A stretch of DNA of 64,000 bases, from NCBI GenBank assembly GCA_012033335.1, contig JAAURB010000001.1, forward strand, positions 62,001 to 126,000, in the 5' to 3' direction. Under the pieces are notes generated by a model. It saw only the letters and a list, made by a program, of their open reading frames with translations, ran no database searches and had not been told where the DNA came from. Of this stretch, positions 18,016-27,011 are shown one piece after another (within the stretch, counting starts at the first letter, position 1; each line of letters begins with the position of its first letter). A program made the translations under genes and the position numbers. The stretch comes from Oscillatoriales cyanobacterium RM2_1_1 (GTDB taxonomy: Bacteria > Cyanobacteriota > Cyanobacteriia > Cyanobacteriales > Microcoleaceae).

Positions 18016-18960
18016 GATCGCCCCTCCGATTTGCCCCCGATTAATTCTCTCTCAATCTCCGTTGTGATCCCGACTTACAATCGGGAGGAAGCCCTGCGAG
18101 ATAGTATTGCGGATGTTTTAAAGCAGGACTATCCGGGTTTTGAAGTGATTGTTGTTGATCAAACCCAGAACCATCAACCGGAAACTCAAGCTTATCTAGA
18201 AGAACTGGCAAAAGCCAAAAAGATCCACTGGTATCGAGTGGACTGGGCCAGTTTACCCGGGGCCAGAAATTATGCCGTGCGACGGGCAAAAGGGGAGGTG
18301 ATTCTGTTCCTCGATGATGATGTTCAGCTTCCTGAAGGATTTCTCCAAACCCATGCCCGCAACTACCTGGATAATCCAAAAATTGGAGCGGTGGCTGGTC
18401 GGGTATTTGACCGGATGAAATTGGGGGAGTCGGGAGGAGCGTTAACTATTGAGGAGTTGCCCCCAGAAGCATTTGACCCGGGAATTGCCTGGTATCACAT
18501 TGATCTGGTACATACCGTCAAACCCCAACAGGTGATTTCGGCTCGGGGTTGCAACATGTCCTTCCGGCGAGAAATTTTTGATAAATATGGATTGAGGTTC
18601 GATGAACGCTACAAAGGCAGTGCTGTACGGGAAGAATCGGATTTTTGCCTGAGAATCCGACAGACGGGCTACATCATCTGGTATGACCCGGAAGCCAGCC
18701 TAGTGCATTTGGGAGAGGAAGTGGGGGGATGCCATGACATCAGCACCCGCTCCCTGCAATATCAGGTGACGTTCTACCACAATCACTTTTTTATGGGGTT
18801 CAAGAGCCTGACTCCAAGACAATGTCTGCGGTTTTTTACCAAGCTATTTGACTGTCATGTTTTGGGTAATCCCCCCTGCAATAAAAGTGGTTCTCCGATT
18901 AAAGTTCTCACCCGATTTGGGTTTTATTGTCTAGGTTTTTCAAGGCAGTCGGCACATTAA
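18010..18960 (+). CDS. GT2 family glycosyltransferase, 3' end frameshifted
   Basis: 316 residues as read. GT-A fold of family GT2: ISVVIPTYNREEALRDSI, then PGARNYAVRRAKGEVILFLDDDV with the metal-binding acidic motif, and later CNMSFRREIFDKYGLRFDERY and REESDFCLRI. At 18936-18940 five Ts stand; six would change the tail to LGFFKAVGTLIRSLWDEGQ and end at 19017-19019, giving about 336 residues. The longer tail looks more natural than FSRQSAH. It probably transfers a sugar to a lipid- or glycan-linked acceptor; the next gene, 99 bases beyond the extended stop, is a GT4 enzyme, suggesting a small glycan operon. The start codon lies in the 14-bp repeat ladder. Confidence 0.87.
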   Translation: MSDRPSDLPPINSLSISVVIPTYNREEALRDSIADVLKQDYPGFEVIVVDQTQNHQPETQAYLEELAKAKKIHWYRVDWASLPGARNYAVRRAKGEVILFLDDDVQLPEGFLQTHARNYLDNPKIGAVAGRVFDRMKLGESGGALTIEELPPEAFDPGIAWYHIDLVHTVKPQQVISARGCNMSFRREIFDKYGLRFDERYKGSAVREESDFCLRIRQTGYIIWYDPEASLVHLGEEVGGCHDISTRSLQYQVTFYHNHFFMGFKSLTPRQCLRFFTKLFDCHVLGNPPCNKSGSPIKVLTRFGFYCLGFSRQSAH

Positions 18961-19117
18961 TTCGTTCTCTGTGGGATGAAGGTCAGGTTTATTCTCAGCA
19001 GGATGAACTAGTTCGTTAACGATTAACCTGCTAGCAATAAAGCTCAGGTAAAGTTCAGATAAAGTTCAGGAAATCTCAAACAGGATTTTAAAGTTGCCAG
19101 ATTCAGTGAGTTAAGCC

Positions 19118-20293
19118 ATGCGAATTTTAGTTGCCAGCCATACTTACATCGTTGACCTCAACCGGGAAAAATTGAGGGCCTTAGCCCAGCTCGAACCTGG
19201 CATTGAAGTCGTTGTGGTCGTGCCCAAGCGCTGGCGGCCCGGAGGGGTTCAGAATAAAATTATCGACTCTGAATTGGTAGACGAAGGTAATTTTAAGGTC
19301 GTTCCAATTTCAAACTTCAGTCACAATAATCAAGGATTACTAACCTTCGGTTGGGATCTGGTCAAGCTTTTGAAAGCATTCAGACCTGAAATTATTCAAG
19401 TGGAGCAAGGATCAAAAGCCTTGACTTACTCCCAGTTTATCTTTCTCAATCAACTGCTGAATCTAAAGGCTAAAAATCTATTCTTTACCTGGTGGAATTT
19501 ACCCTACGATTTAAAGTTTCCGGCCAGTTTAATTGAATCCTACAACCTGAAAAATACTGATGGGATTGTGGTGGGGAATCAGGATGGGGCAGATGTTTTA
19601 CAGAAACGGGGCTACGGTGGCCCGATCAAAGTTATGCCTCAATTGGGAGTCGATGAACGGTTGTTTAAACCCAATCCCCAACCGGAACTAAAAGCCGAAT
19701 TGGGAATTACTCCAGATGAATTTGTGGTGGGATTCGTTGGACGATTTGTTCCAGAAAAAGGATTACTCACCCTGGCTAAAGCCTTAGGAAGTTTGCCAGC
19801 CAAAAACTGGAAGTGGATTTTATTAGGTCGGGGAGAACTGCAAGAACAACTGCTAAAAATTGCCACTGAAACTGGAATTCAAGAGCGATTAGTTCTAATT
19901 GAAAGTGTGCCCCATGATCAGGTACAACGATATATTAACTTGATGAATGTGCTGGTGCTACCTTCAGAAACCGACGAAAAGTTTAAGACCCTGACATCTT
20001 CAGGCTGGAAAGAACAATTTGGTCATGTTTTAATCGAAGCCATGGCCTGCCGAGTCCCGGTTATTGGTTCGGATTCGGGGGAGATTCCCTATGTAATTGA
20101 TCAGACTGGATTAATTTTTCCGGAAGGGCAACCTGAGAAACTACGAGATTGTCTGGCTCAACTGATGGAGAATGCTCAACTGACAGAACAACTGGCTCAA
20201 AAAGGCTATGAACGAGCTATGAAAAAATATACCAATCAGGCGATCGCCCAAGAACTTCTAGATTTTTATAAAAGCCTTGAATCAGTTAAATAG
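19118..20293 (+). CDS. GT4 family glycosyltransferase
   Basis: 391 residues with a GT-B fold. The N-terminal half begins MRILVASHTYIVDLNREK and includes IQVEQGSKALTYSQ. The C-terminal half starts at VVGFVGRFVPEKGLLTLAKAL and carries the donor site region LIEAMACRVPVIGSDSGEIPYVI. No membrane segment is obvious, so it likely works at the cytoplasmic face. It follows the GT2 gene on the same strand and is probably transcribed with it. The sugar donor and the product cannot be told. After the stop a GGGGG/CCCCCC hairpin-like stretch lies near 20321-20343. Confidence 0.88.
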   Translation: MRILVASHTYIVDLNREKLRALAQLEPGIEVVVVVPKRWRPGGVQNKIIDSELVDEGNFKVVPISNFSHNNQGLLTFGWDLVKLLKAFRPEIIQVEQGSKALTYSQFIFLNQLLNLKAKNLFFTWWNLPYDLKFPASLIESYNLKNTDGIVVGNQDGADVLQKRGYGGPIKVMPQLGVDERLFKPNPQPELKAELGITPDEFVVGFVGRFVPEKGLLTLAKALGSLPAKNWKWILLGRGELQEQLLKIATETGIQERLVLIESVPHDQVQRYINLMNVLVLPSETDEKFKTLTSSGWKEQFGHVLIEAMACRVPVIGSDSGEIPYVIDQTGLIFPEGQPEKLRDCLAQLMENAQLTEQLAQKGYERAMKKYTNQAIAQELLDFYKSLESVK

Positions 20294-20656
20294 GTAGTTG
20301 TAATTAATTGTTAAATGGCAGGGGGTCTAGGGCTTCGCCCCCCAGATCAATCTTCTAGTTGATTGCGTCAAGCTACTGATGACATTGAATCTATTTTCAA
20401 AAGTCCACGATAGAGACATAATTTAATGGAGATTCCCTGATAGATAGATATTGCAGTCGGAAATCATTGATACAAGATTTGGGGCGGGTTTCTAGCCTGG
20501 GCAAGCAAACTGCCTGCTCTCCCCCGATGATTCAAGCCAGATTGCTGTATAGGTCAGGATCCCCTAAAAGAGCTGACTACAAGAGTTGACTAAAAAAGTT
20601 AACTGAAAAAGTTAACTGAAAAAACCAACTGAAAACCTACTCAACAATATTCTGTT
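20294..20656. other. Intergenic region upstream of the PstS-like gene
   Basis: No reading frame of interest. It contains a G/C-rich stem candidate near 20321-20343, probably ending the glycosyltransferase unit, and five 13-bp direct repeats at 20571-20635. Confidence 0.6.
20571..20635. repeat. Five 13-bp direct repeats before the PstS-like gene
   Basis: Units begin at 20571, 20584, 20597, 20610 and 20623. The two central ones are identical (AGTTAACTGAAAA), and the outer ones are variants that keep the A-x-C-T core. They end 21 bases before the start codon at 20657, so they may be protein-binding operator sites. The period is 13, not the 11-base period described for cyanobacterial Pho boxes. 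Confidence 0.8.
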
Positions 20657-21610
20657 ATGGCACAGCGTAGTGGCCCCCCTCCAATTGTTTATCTTCTGGC
20701 ATTGCTGCTTCTAGGCGGCCTGGGATATTGGTTCTTCCTGCGAAAACCCCCTCAGAACCCAGGGGTCAATGCTCCTGGAACCAATCCTGCAACAGCACCC
20801 ACCGCAGCGACTCCCAATAATTCTGCTCTATCTACAGCGCCTCCTCCACCCCCCCCCGGTGGTGAAGCTTTTCCGCCGCCTGCCTCCGTGCCAGCGGGGA
20901 CAGTGATTCGGGTTGATGGCTCAACCAGCATGGTGACCATCAATCAAAACTTGAAAGCAGGCTTTCAAGCTCAGTTCCCGGGGACAACGGTAGAAACTGC
21001 CGCCAATGGTACCGACAATGGGATCCAAGATGTCTTACAGAAAACGGTTGATGTTGCGGGGGCTTCCCGTCCCCTAAAGGCTGAAGAACAGGGTCAGGGA
21101 TTAGTAGCAGTACCCATTGCTAGTGACCAGATTGCCATTGTGATTGGGGCAAATAACCCTTACTCAGGGGGGTTGACGGCAAGTCAGGTCTACGGGATTT
21201 TTACCGGACAAATTACAAATTGGTCAGAGTTGGGGGGGGGCGATGCCCCGATTCAGGTGCTGAATCGCCCCGCCGTTAGTGGGACTCATCAAGCGTTTAA
21301 GGAGTTGGTATTGCAGGGAAAGGACTTTGGCAATACCCCCAATATCACCACCCTACCTCGGGATGAAACCACAGGCATGCTACAGCAATTGGGGCAAGAT
21401 GGCATTGGTTATGCGACTTTTGCCCAAGTCGTGAACCAAAAAACGGTTAGGGTTTTGCCGATTGATGGGACGACCCCTGAGCAGGTCAGCTACCCCTATC
21501 AACGGGAACTCATGTATGTCTACCAGTCCCCCCCCAGTCCCAATACCCAAGCCTTCCTAGGATATGCCCTATCGCCCCAAGGGCAGCAGGTGATCTTTAC
21601 TGGAAATTAG
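20657..21610 (+). CDS. PstS-like phosphate-binding protein, membrane anchored
   Basis: 317 residues. An N-terminal membrane segment (IVYLLALLLLGGLGYWFFL, about 10-28) is followed by an Ala/Pro-rich linker to about residue 75, then a periplasmic binding protein fold. The phosphate-binding type is indicated by RVDGSTSM, the SRPLKAEE strand, VVIGANNPYSGGLTASQVYGIFTGQITNWSELGG in order, and the Ser/Gly loop NRPAVSGTHQAFKEL. No pstCAB genes are adjacent, so it may supply another Pst complex or act as a sensor. It is preceded by five 13-bp repeats that may control expression. Confidence 0.85.
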   Translation: MAQRSGPPPIVYLLALLLLGGLGYWFFLRKPPQNPGVNAPGTNPATAPTAATPNNSALSTAPPPPPPGGEAFPPPASVPAGTVIRVDGSTSMVTINQNLKAGFQAQFPGTTVETAANGTDNGIQDVLQKTVDVAGASRPLKAEEQGQGLVAVPIASDQIAIVIGANNPYSGGLTASQVYGIFTGQITNWSELGGGDAPIQVLNRPAVSGTHQAFKELVLQGKDFGNTPNITTLPRDETTGMLQQLGQDGIGYATFAQVVNQKTVRVLPIDGTTPEQVSYPYQRELMYVYQSPPSPNTQAFLGYALSPQGQQVIFTGN

Positions 21611-21654
21611 CATCGCAATGCCCAAAATTAAGATTCCCAATTAAGATTTCCAGG

Positions 21655-23463
21655 CTAGAAAATGGGGGAGAGGGGTAGGGTAACTTGAGCCGGGAATTGC
21701 TCCCCCGAATACACGGAGATCGTAATTACCCTGGCATCGATTGATCGGCTATGGGTCAAAGGTTGAGCCGTTCCGGAATTGACTAAATAAGCTGGAAAGC
21801 AGGCCCCACTGATACTGAGGCGAATTCCATGACCCCGGGGAATCCAAACACAGGTTGCCTGAAGAAGGATTTGCACCGGGTTCTGGAGTTGGTCAAGCCG
21901 TTGATACCCTTGAGTCAAATGATAAACGCTGCCGTCCGGCCTGACCTCAGACAAAACAGCGCACAGATCGTAGCTGGGGGTATCAGCATGGCAATAGAGT
22001 TGCACCTGGGGGCTGCCCAATAGATGTAGTTCTGTAGTCAGGGGGGCAGAGGTGTAGGTCAAAATATCACTGCGACAGTCCAGGCTAGATCGGTCAAAGG
22101 ATCCAGGTGGAAATCCAGCATGACCCCCCAGGGAGGGAACTGGTCGCCAGGGGTCATGGACAATTATATCCCCCGGCTCAAATCGGCCTTCTGCTGGAAT
22201 GTTTGTTTGTGGATCTGGGGTTTGCCCCATCAGGTCTAAGGAGGTGGAGATGGATAGGTTTTTATCCGTGTAGGCTTTATCTACATACACCCTGTCCAAA
22301 TATCCCTGATCCGGAGATTCGTTCTGTTCTTCCCCAGACTCTTCAATGATTTCCAGGAGAATGCCCGCATCGTCCCGAATATTGGCTAAGCCATTGCTGA
22401 AGAGCAAGTAGGATTTAGAGTTAGAGCTATGAGGATGCTCAGATCTAGCTTCGGGCCAAGTATCAAACTCCTGCCATTGATTGCTGCCCATCTCGAATAG
22501 GGCGATCGCTGGTTCCTCCAGAATTCCAGTATTCATACCCTTCAGAAACTGATCAAACCAGCGGATTTGCAGATCATCTACCAGATTGTTGGCCGTCAAA
22601 CCATAATCTACTGCCCCCACCTTTCGGCCCCAGGGTAGATGGGCCCAGGGGCCAATGATTAAATGTTGCGGAGATGGGCACTGCTGGGCCATCTGGCGAT
22701 AAACGTTGAGAGTTCCTCGCAAATAGGTGTCAAACCATCCCCCAATATGCAGCATGGGCAGATCAACCCCTGACAGATTGGGAGACAGGGATTTCCAGTA
22801 TTCATCGGGTTGGGGATGAGTGATCCAATCGTGGTAAAACGAGTCAGGGGCCAGAGAGCTTAACAATTCTGGAACCGCTGGAATAGAGCCGTTCATCAGA
22901 ACAAGGGGCATCTGAGCCCCTTGATGGAGGGTCTGATAAGCGGCTTCATCTCCTTTTCGGCGGGCGGTTTCTGCGGCAAGTTGAATCGCCCAACCCAGAT
23001 TAGCCTGAAAACAAAATGCTCCTCCCTCATAGGCCCAGTCGGCATACAGATCATAGCCAACCATAGCTGGGCAAATGGTTTTGAGGGCATGGGGTTTCTG
23101 GGAGGCAACATAGAGTTGGGTCATGCCCTGGTAAGAAAACCCATACATCCCTACCTGGCCATTGCTTCGGGGTAAATTGGCCGCCCAATTCACCGTCTCT
23201 ACACCATCGGTTATCTCCGATTGAAACAGCCGAAACTCTCCTTCCGAGGTTCCCCGGCCCCGGACATCTTGAATCACCACGATATACCCCTGGGCCGCAT
23301 ACCAACTGGGATGGGCATAGACCACCGTAGAGGCGATCGCCCTGCCGTAGGGTTGCCGCATCAATAGCACCGGAAATTCACCTGGGCCATCCGGATAATA
23401 GACATCAGCATCCAAGCGAATGCCGTCTGGGGAGAGCATTGAGGCCGATTCTTTCAGAACCAT
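21655..23463 (-). CDS. CocE/NonD family alpha/beta hydrolase (X-Pro dipeptidyl-peptidase type)
   Basis: 602 residues. The N-terminal alpha/beta hydrolase domain has LDADVYYP, VVIQDVRGRGTSEGEF, the nucleophile elbow MYGFSYQGMTQ, and the catalytic His region LIIGPWAHLPWG. From about residue 400 a jelly-roll domain (FDRSSLDCRSDILTYTSAPL, VYHLTQGYQR) matches the X-Pro dipeptidyl-peptidase C-terminal domain. The family cleaves esters or N-terminal X-Pro peptides; the substrate here is unknown. No signal peptide is visible. The ATG directly follows the TAG of sodC with no gap, so the two genes are almost certainly translated from one mRNA. Confidence 0.88.
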   Translation of the reverse strand: MVLKESASMLSPDGIRLDADVYYPDGPGEFPVLLMRQPYGRAIASTVVYAHPSWYAAQGYIVVIQDVRGRGTSEGEFRLFQSEITDGVETVNWAANLPRSNGQVGMYGFSYQGMTQLYVASQKPHALKTICPAMVGYDLYADWAYEGGAFCFQANLGWAIQLAAETARRKGDEAAYQTLHQGAQMPLVLMNGSIPAVPELLSSLAPDSFYHDWITHPQPDEYWKSLSPNLSGVDLPMLHIGGWFDTYLRGTLNVYRQMAQQCPSPQHLIIGPWAHLPWGRKVGAVDYGLTANNLVDDLQIRWFDQFLKGMNTGILEEPAIALFEMGSNQWQEFDTWPEARSEHPHSSNSKSYLLFSNGLANIRDDAGILLEIIEESGEEQNESPDQGYLDRVYVDKAYTDKNLSISTSLDLMGQTPDPQTNIPAEGRFEPGDIIVHDPWRPVPSLGGHAGFPPGSFDRSSLDCRSDILTYTSAPLTTELHLLGSPQVQLYCHADTPSYDLCAVLSEVRPDGSVYHLTQGYQRLDQLQNPVQILLQATCVWIPRGHGIRLSISGACFPAYLVNSGTAQPLTHSRSIDARVITISVYSGEQFPAQVTLPLSPIF

Positions 23464-24039
23464 CTAGCCCTGAGCCTGAATCACGCCACAGCCGAGCCGA
23501 CCCCCACCAGCCCCCCCTTTTACCCCGGTGGTGCCCTGATCTTCATCCACATGCACGATAATGGCGCTGCCATTGTCATCAAATAAGCTCAATGGCCCTG
23601 GAGTCAAAGTGATCCGGTTGGTGCGATGGATCACAGTCGCCCTGCCACTAGCATCAGCCACGAGATTGGGCAGATCTCCCATATGAAAGGGGTGATTATT
23701 GTCCGGATTGCTCTCCCCATAGGGGCCTGGATCAAAGTGACCTCCAGCCGCCCCAAAGTCGGGTTCGCAGGTTCCCGTTTCATGAATATGAAGACCGTGG
23801 GTGGTATTTGGGGGCAATCCGGTGATCTCGGCCCGGACTTCAACGGTGGGTAAAATGCCGTCTTTCTGTTCCTGAGTCAGGGTCACTGTCCCCCCGACTG
23901 TGTTGTCTGGGGCATTGATCACATTGGCAACCGCAACAACTTTAGAGTTGGATTCTGATAAGGTGGGCTGCTGTCCACAACTGATGATGGCGATCGCGCT
24001 CAACAGAGTGGCCATCAAAATTACGATAAACTTCTTCAT
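23464..24039 (-). CDS. sodC: Superoxide dismutase [Cu-Zn], lipoprotein
   Basis: 191 residues. The N-terminus MKKFIVILMATLL with Cys21 after AIIS is a lipoprotein signal, so the enzyme should be anchored outside the cytoplasm. It converts superoxide to oxygen and hydrogen peroxide. Copper ligands are in HGLHIHETGTC and IVHVDEDQG, zinc ligands in GGHFDPG, HPFHMGD and the following Asp, and the disulfide partner is in RLGCGVI. All metal ligands appear present. Many cyanobacteria rely on Fe, Mn or Ni forms instead. It is the first gene of a pair with the CocE-type hydrolase. Confidence 0.95.
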   Translation of the reverse strand: MKKFIVILMATLLSAIAIISCGQQPTLSESNSKVVAVANVINAPDNTVGGTVTLTQEQKDGILPTVEVRAEITGLPPNTTHGLHIHETGTCEPDFGAAGGHFDPGPYGESNPDNNHPFHMGDLPNLVADASGRATVIHRTNRITLTPGPLSLFDDNGSAIIVHVDEDQGTTGVKGGAGGGRLGCGVIQAQG

Positions 24040-24360
24040 GACAATTCTAATAGTCCTGCAATAGTCCGATTATCTTCTGAGGGTTAAAGCTTCAGTTAAA
24101 GTTAAGGGATTGACCCTTGGTTCGCCGAATGTTTGACGGGATGTCTGAGAAACCCGATGCCTTAGAATATAGCAATCTTAGGTGATCTATGAATCAGATC
24201 CTGGGTAAAAAGATTTGATGAAAAGATGGAATAAAAGGGTCTAGCCTGAATCCCTATTCTCTATCTCTGGAAACTCTGTGCCTCTGTGATTTTATCTGTG
24301 GTTTTAATGATTTCATTTTATGAGGATCCTAGAGCTGGGAAGATCTCACAGGCAACTGAC
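24040..24360. other. Intergenic stretch, nothing recognised
   Basis: About 320 bases between sodC and the Ycf63 permease. I see no gene, strong hairpin or repeat. It must hold the sodC promoter on the minus strand. Confidence 0.5.
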
Positions 24361-25185
24361 TTACAGGACAGAACTGGTTGTTCCCTGAAACATCAACCAG
24401 GACAGGAAAAAATCAATGATAAAAATAGACAGCAACGCCGTGACTACAGCCGTAGTAGTCGATTCCCCTACCCCTTTGGCTCCCCCTGTTGTGGTCAATC
24501 CCCAACTGGTTCCGACAACGGCAATCACCGCCCCAAAGACAAACGATTTGATCTCGCCACTCACCAAGTCCCAGATCGTGAGGAAGTTGCGAACAGAATC
24601 TAGAAAAACTGTTGAGGAGATATTGTAGAAGTTGATAGAAATGACCAATCCCCCCCCCACTCCAACTACTAAACACAAGATAGTCAACAGGGGCAACATC
24701 AGGCAGCAGGCGATCACCCGAGGAATCACTAAATAGTCCACCGGGTCAGTTCGCAGCATATACAACGCATCAATTTGTTCTGTAACTTGCATCGTACCCA
24801 ACTCCGCTGCAAATGCTGAACAAACCCGACCCGCCACAATCACAGACGTTAGTACCGGAGTCAATTCTCGAGTCAGGGCCAAGGCTAAAACTCCCCCAAC
24901 AAAGTTTCCGGCTCCCAGATTGATGAACTCCCGGGCTACCTGAATGGTAAACACGGCCCCAACAAACCCAGCCGTTAGCAAGGCAATTAACAGAGACTGA
25001 GGGCCAACCACAACCATCTGTTCTAGCAGATTACGGCGATAGAATCGACCCCGCAAGACATGAACTGCTACCTGCCCGCCCAGTAATACTGCTGCTACAA
25101 AGCGCTCTGTCCAGAGCCCAAAACTAGAAGTTGTTGTCTTACTCAAGAGAACCCTGTTAAACCTTTTAGTTATAGCGATTTGCAA
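24361..25185 (-). CDS. MlaE/Ycf63 family lipid ABC transporter permease
   Basis: 274 residues. Typical MlaE-family features are LLEQMVVVGPQSLLIALLTAGFVGAVFTIQVAREF, the LTRELTPVLTSVIVAGRVCSAFAAELGTM loop that contacts the ATPase, and DALYMLRTDPVDYLVIPRVIA. About five membrane segments are visible. Plastid and cyanobacterial members (Ycf63, TGD1-like) move phospholipids or galactolipid precursors between membranes. Its ATPase and MCE substrate-binding partners are not in the window. Start ATG at 25185 is taken as given; the true start could be a little further in. Confidence 0.88.
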   Translation of the reverse strand: MQIAITKRFNRVLLSKTTTSSFGLWTERFVAAVLLGGQVAVHVLRGRFYRRNLLEQMVVVGPQSLLIALLTAGFVGAVFTIQVAREFINLGAGNFVGGVLALALTRELTPVLTSVIVAGRVCSAFAAELGTMQVTEQIDALYMLRTDPVDYLVIPRVIACCLMLPLLTILCLVVGVGGGLVISINFYNISSTVFLDSVRNFLTIWDLVSGEIKSFVFGAVIAVVGTSWGLTTTGGAKGVGESTTTAVVTALLSIFIIDFFLSWLMFQGTTSSVL

Positions 25186-25459
25186 TCCTGCGAGGTGTGA
25201 ATCTAGGAGATGGGGGCCATCGTATTACCCCCTTCCGCACTCCAGCAGCGTCAGGAACGCTGTAAATGTTTTAGATGAGAAACAACTTAGATGAGAAACA
25301 ACCCAGAAAAATAACAACCTTGTACAAATCTTAAACAAGATTTCCAACTTTAAATTTAAGATTTCTGAAGGAGGAGCACAAAACGCGCGATCATCCCTAT
25401 CTTAATAAATGGATGACCCGATTAGGATGATTCAACTCAGGCCGATTAAGGATTCATTT

Positions 25460-25747
25460 ATGAGCCATTTCCCCAGCTTTATTCGTTCTTTGTTCCTGAC
25501 GATGATCTTGAGCTTTCTGGCCCCAATTCTGCTGATTCATGGTGGATTGGTCAGTTTTGTTTTGGTGGCTCATTTACCAATGTTGGACACCTCAGGAGAG
25601 ATTTGTAGCCATCGGATTTTAGAGTTTTTGGCCATTTTTGGCAATGGCCAACCCTGGCTGGGAACCGTGATCATTGGTACAACCTTCAGTCTGGTGGGAT
25701 CTTTGTTTGATACCTATGCCAGCTTTCAGCATCAACGCAGTTCCTGA
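25460..25747 (+). CDS. Small conserved-looking membrane protein, unknown
   Basis: 95 residues from the ATG at 25460, which has AAGGA nine bases upstream; an ATG at 25409 would add 17 residues. Two hydrophobic segments are visible: FLTMILSFLAPILLIHGGLVSFVLVAHL and WLGTVIIGTTFSLVGSLF, with a short loop containing a single Cys. I do not recognise the family. The downstream glycosyltransferase starts 38 bases after its stop, so the pair is probably co-transcribed, and it may assist that membrane-bound enzyme; this is only positional inference. Confidence 0.65.
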   Translation: MSHFPSFIRSLFLTMILSFLAPILLIHGGLVSFVLVAHLPMLDTSGEICSHRILEFLAIFGNGQPWLGTVIIGTTFSLVGSLFDTYASFQHQRSS

Positions 25748-25785
25748 TCTTGACCCGTGGGCCGATTGAGGGCAGAATAGCCCTC

Positions 25786-26703
25786 ATGTCAAATATTACG
25801 GACTTGAGCAAGGAATCCAACCCGGTCAACCCCCAGGCTGATCAAGTTTGTTCTGGCTTTTCCTTGATTTTACCGATTTACAACGAAGAAGCTGGTCTCG
25901 TTGCAACCTTGGATCATTTGCAACAGGCTTTTCACAGGATGAACTGTCCCTATGAAATCATTGCCGTAAATGACGGCTCAACGGACAGAACCTCGGAGCT
26001 ATTACAAACTCGCCGGGAGATTCGAGTGATTGAACACCTGATTAACCGGGGGTATGGAGCAGCTTTGAAAACAGGAATCCGTCATGCTAAGTACTCTTTA
26101 ATCGTGATTACTGATGCGGATGGTACTTACCCCAATGAGATGATTCCCCGGTTAGTTGCCCTAGCCCAATCCGTTGATATGGTAGTCGGGGCTAGAATTG
26201 GAGCCAATGTTGACTATTCTCCGTTGCGGAAGATCCCAAAGTGGTTTTTGGTGCGATTTGCAGAATGGATTACGGATAGTCGGATTCCTGACCTCAATAG
26301 CGGGCTGCGGGTATTTCACAAGCAGAGTATGGAAAAATTTCTCAAGATCTTGCCGGATAGCTTCAGCTTCACCACCACCATCACCGTGGCGATGCTAACC
26401 AACAACTATGTAGTTCGCTATGAACCGATAGACTTTTATTCCCGCAAAGGTAAGAGCAAGATCAAGCCAATTCGCGATACCTTGAGATTTGTTCAGCTCA
26501 TTCTCAGAACGGGCCTATACTTTGCCCCCCTTAAAGTGTTCTTACCAATCGCCGGAGTATTTTTCTCGGGATTTTTGTTTACTCTGGTTCAGGATCTGTT
26601 TGTGCGGGAGGATCTGACGGAGAGAACCCTGATCTTGCTAATTGCAGCAACCCAAATGGGTATGTTTGCTCTGCTAGCAGATATGCTGGACAAACGTACC
26701 TGA
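25786..26703 (+). CDS. GT2 glycosyltransferase with C-terminal membrane anchors (DPM1/ArnC-like)
   Basis: 305 residues from the ATG at 25786; a TTG at 25750 extends the frame without homology. The GT-A domain has SLILPIYNEEAGLVATL, AVNDGSTDRTSELL and VITDADGTYPNEMIPRL with the DAD metal motif, then PDLNSGLRVFHK. The C-terminus has two membrane segments (VFLPIAGVFFSGFLFTLV and LILLIAATQMGMFALLADML). This layout is that of enzymes that load a sugar on polyprenyl phosphate at the membrane. Substrate unknown. It follows the small membrane protein gene in the same direction. Confidence 0.88.
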   Translation: MSNITDLSKESNPVNPQADQVCSGFSLILPIYNEEAGLVATLDHLQQAFHRMNCPYEIIAVNDGSTDRTSELLQTRREIRVIEHLINRGYGAALKTGIRHAKYSLIVITDADGTYPNEMIPRLVALAQSVDMVVGARIGANVDYSPLRKIPKWFLVRFAEWITDSRIPDLNSGLRVFHKQSMEKFLKILPDSFSFTTTITVAMLTNNYVVRYEPIDFYSRKGKSKIKPIRDTLRFVQLILRTGLYFAPLKVFLPIAGVFFSGFLFTLVQDLFVREDLTERTLILLIAATQMGMFALLADMLDKRT

Positions 26704-26858
26704 GGAAGCGATTGAAGGAGTTATTAGAGAAACTGAACTACCTAAGTTCCCCAGGAAAATACAGCCATTTTCAATCCCGACAGGCCAATCCCCCGGATTT
26801 CAGCAGGGCGAGAAATGCTGTATCCGAGGTTTTAGCTGTGAATTAACAGTGTGGGTCA

Positions 26859-27011
26859 CTAAAACATCTGAAAGACTAAAGTCATCATATCCACTGGAGC
26901 AGGAACCATCTCGCCACGAGAGTCCAGCAGCAGAACAACCAAAAGATAGGCGATCGCTAAAACGATAGAAATTGCGCCCGCAACATAGGCAATTAGCTTA
27001 GAGCGTTCCAT
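26859..27011 (-). CDS. 50-residue single-pass membrane protein
   Basis: The ATG at 27011 opens a 50-residue protein, MERSKLIAYVAG followed by a hydrophobic helix (AISIVLAIAYLLVVLLLDSRG) and a short tail ending in MMTLVFQMF. An upstream in-frame start at 27080 adds residues with no pattern. Small one-helix proteins of this kind are common in cyanobacterial membranes and photosynthetic complexes, but I cannot assign it. The codon use and clean helix support a real gene. Confidence 0.6.
   Translation of the reverse strand: MERSKLIAYVAGAISIVLAIAYLLVVLLLDSRGEMVPAPVDMMTLVFQMF

Noticed and set aside
20571-20635. 13-bp repeats considered as a CRISPR array
   Set aside because: Units are directly abutting with no spacers and are too short.
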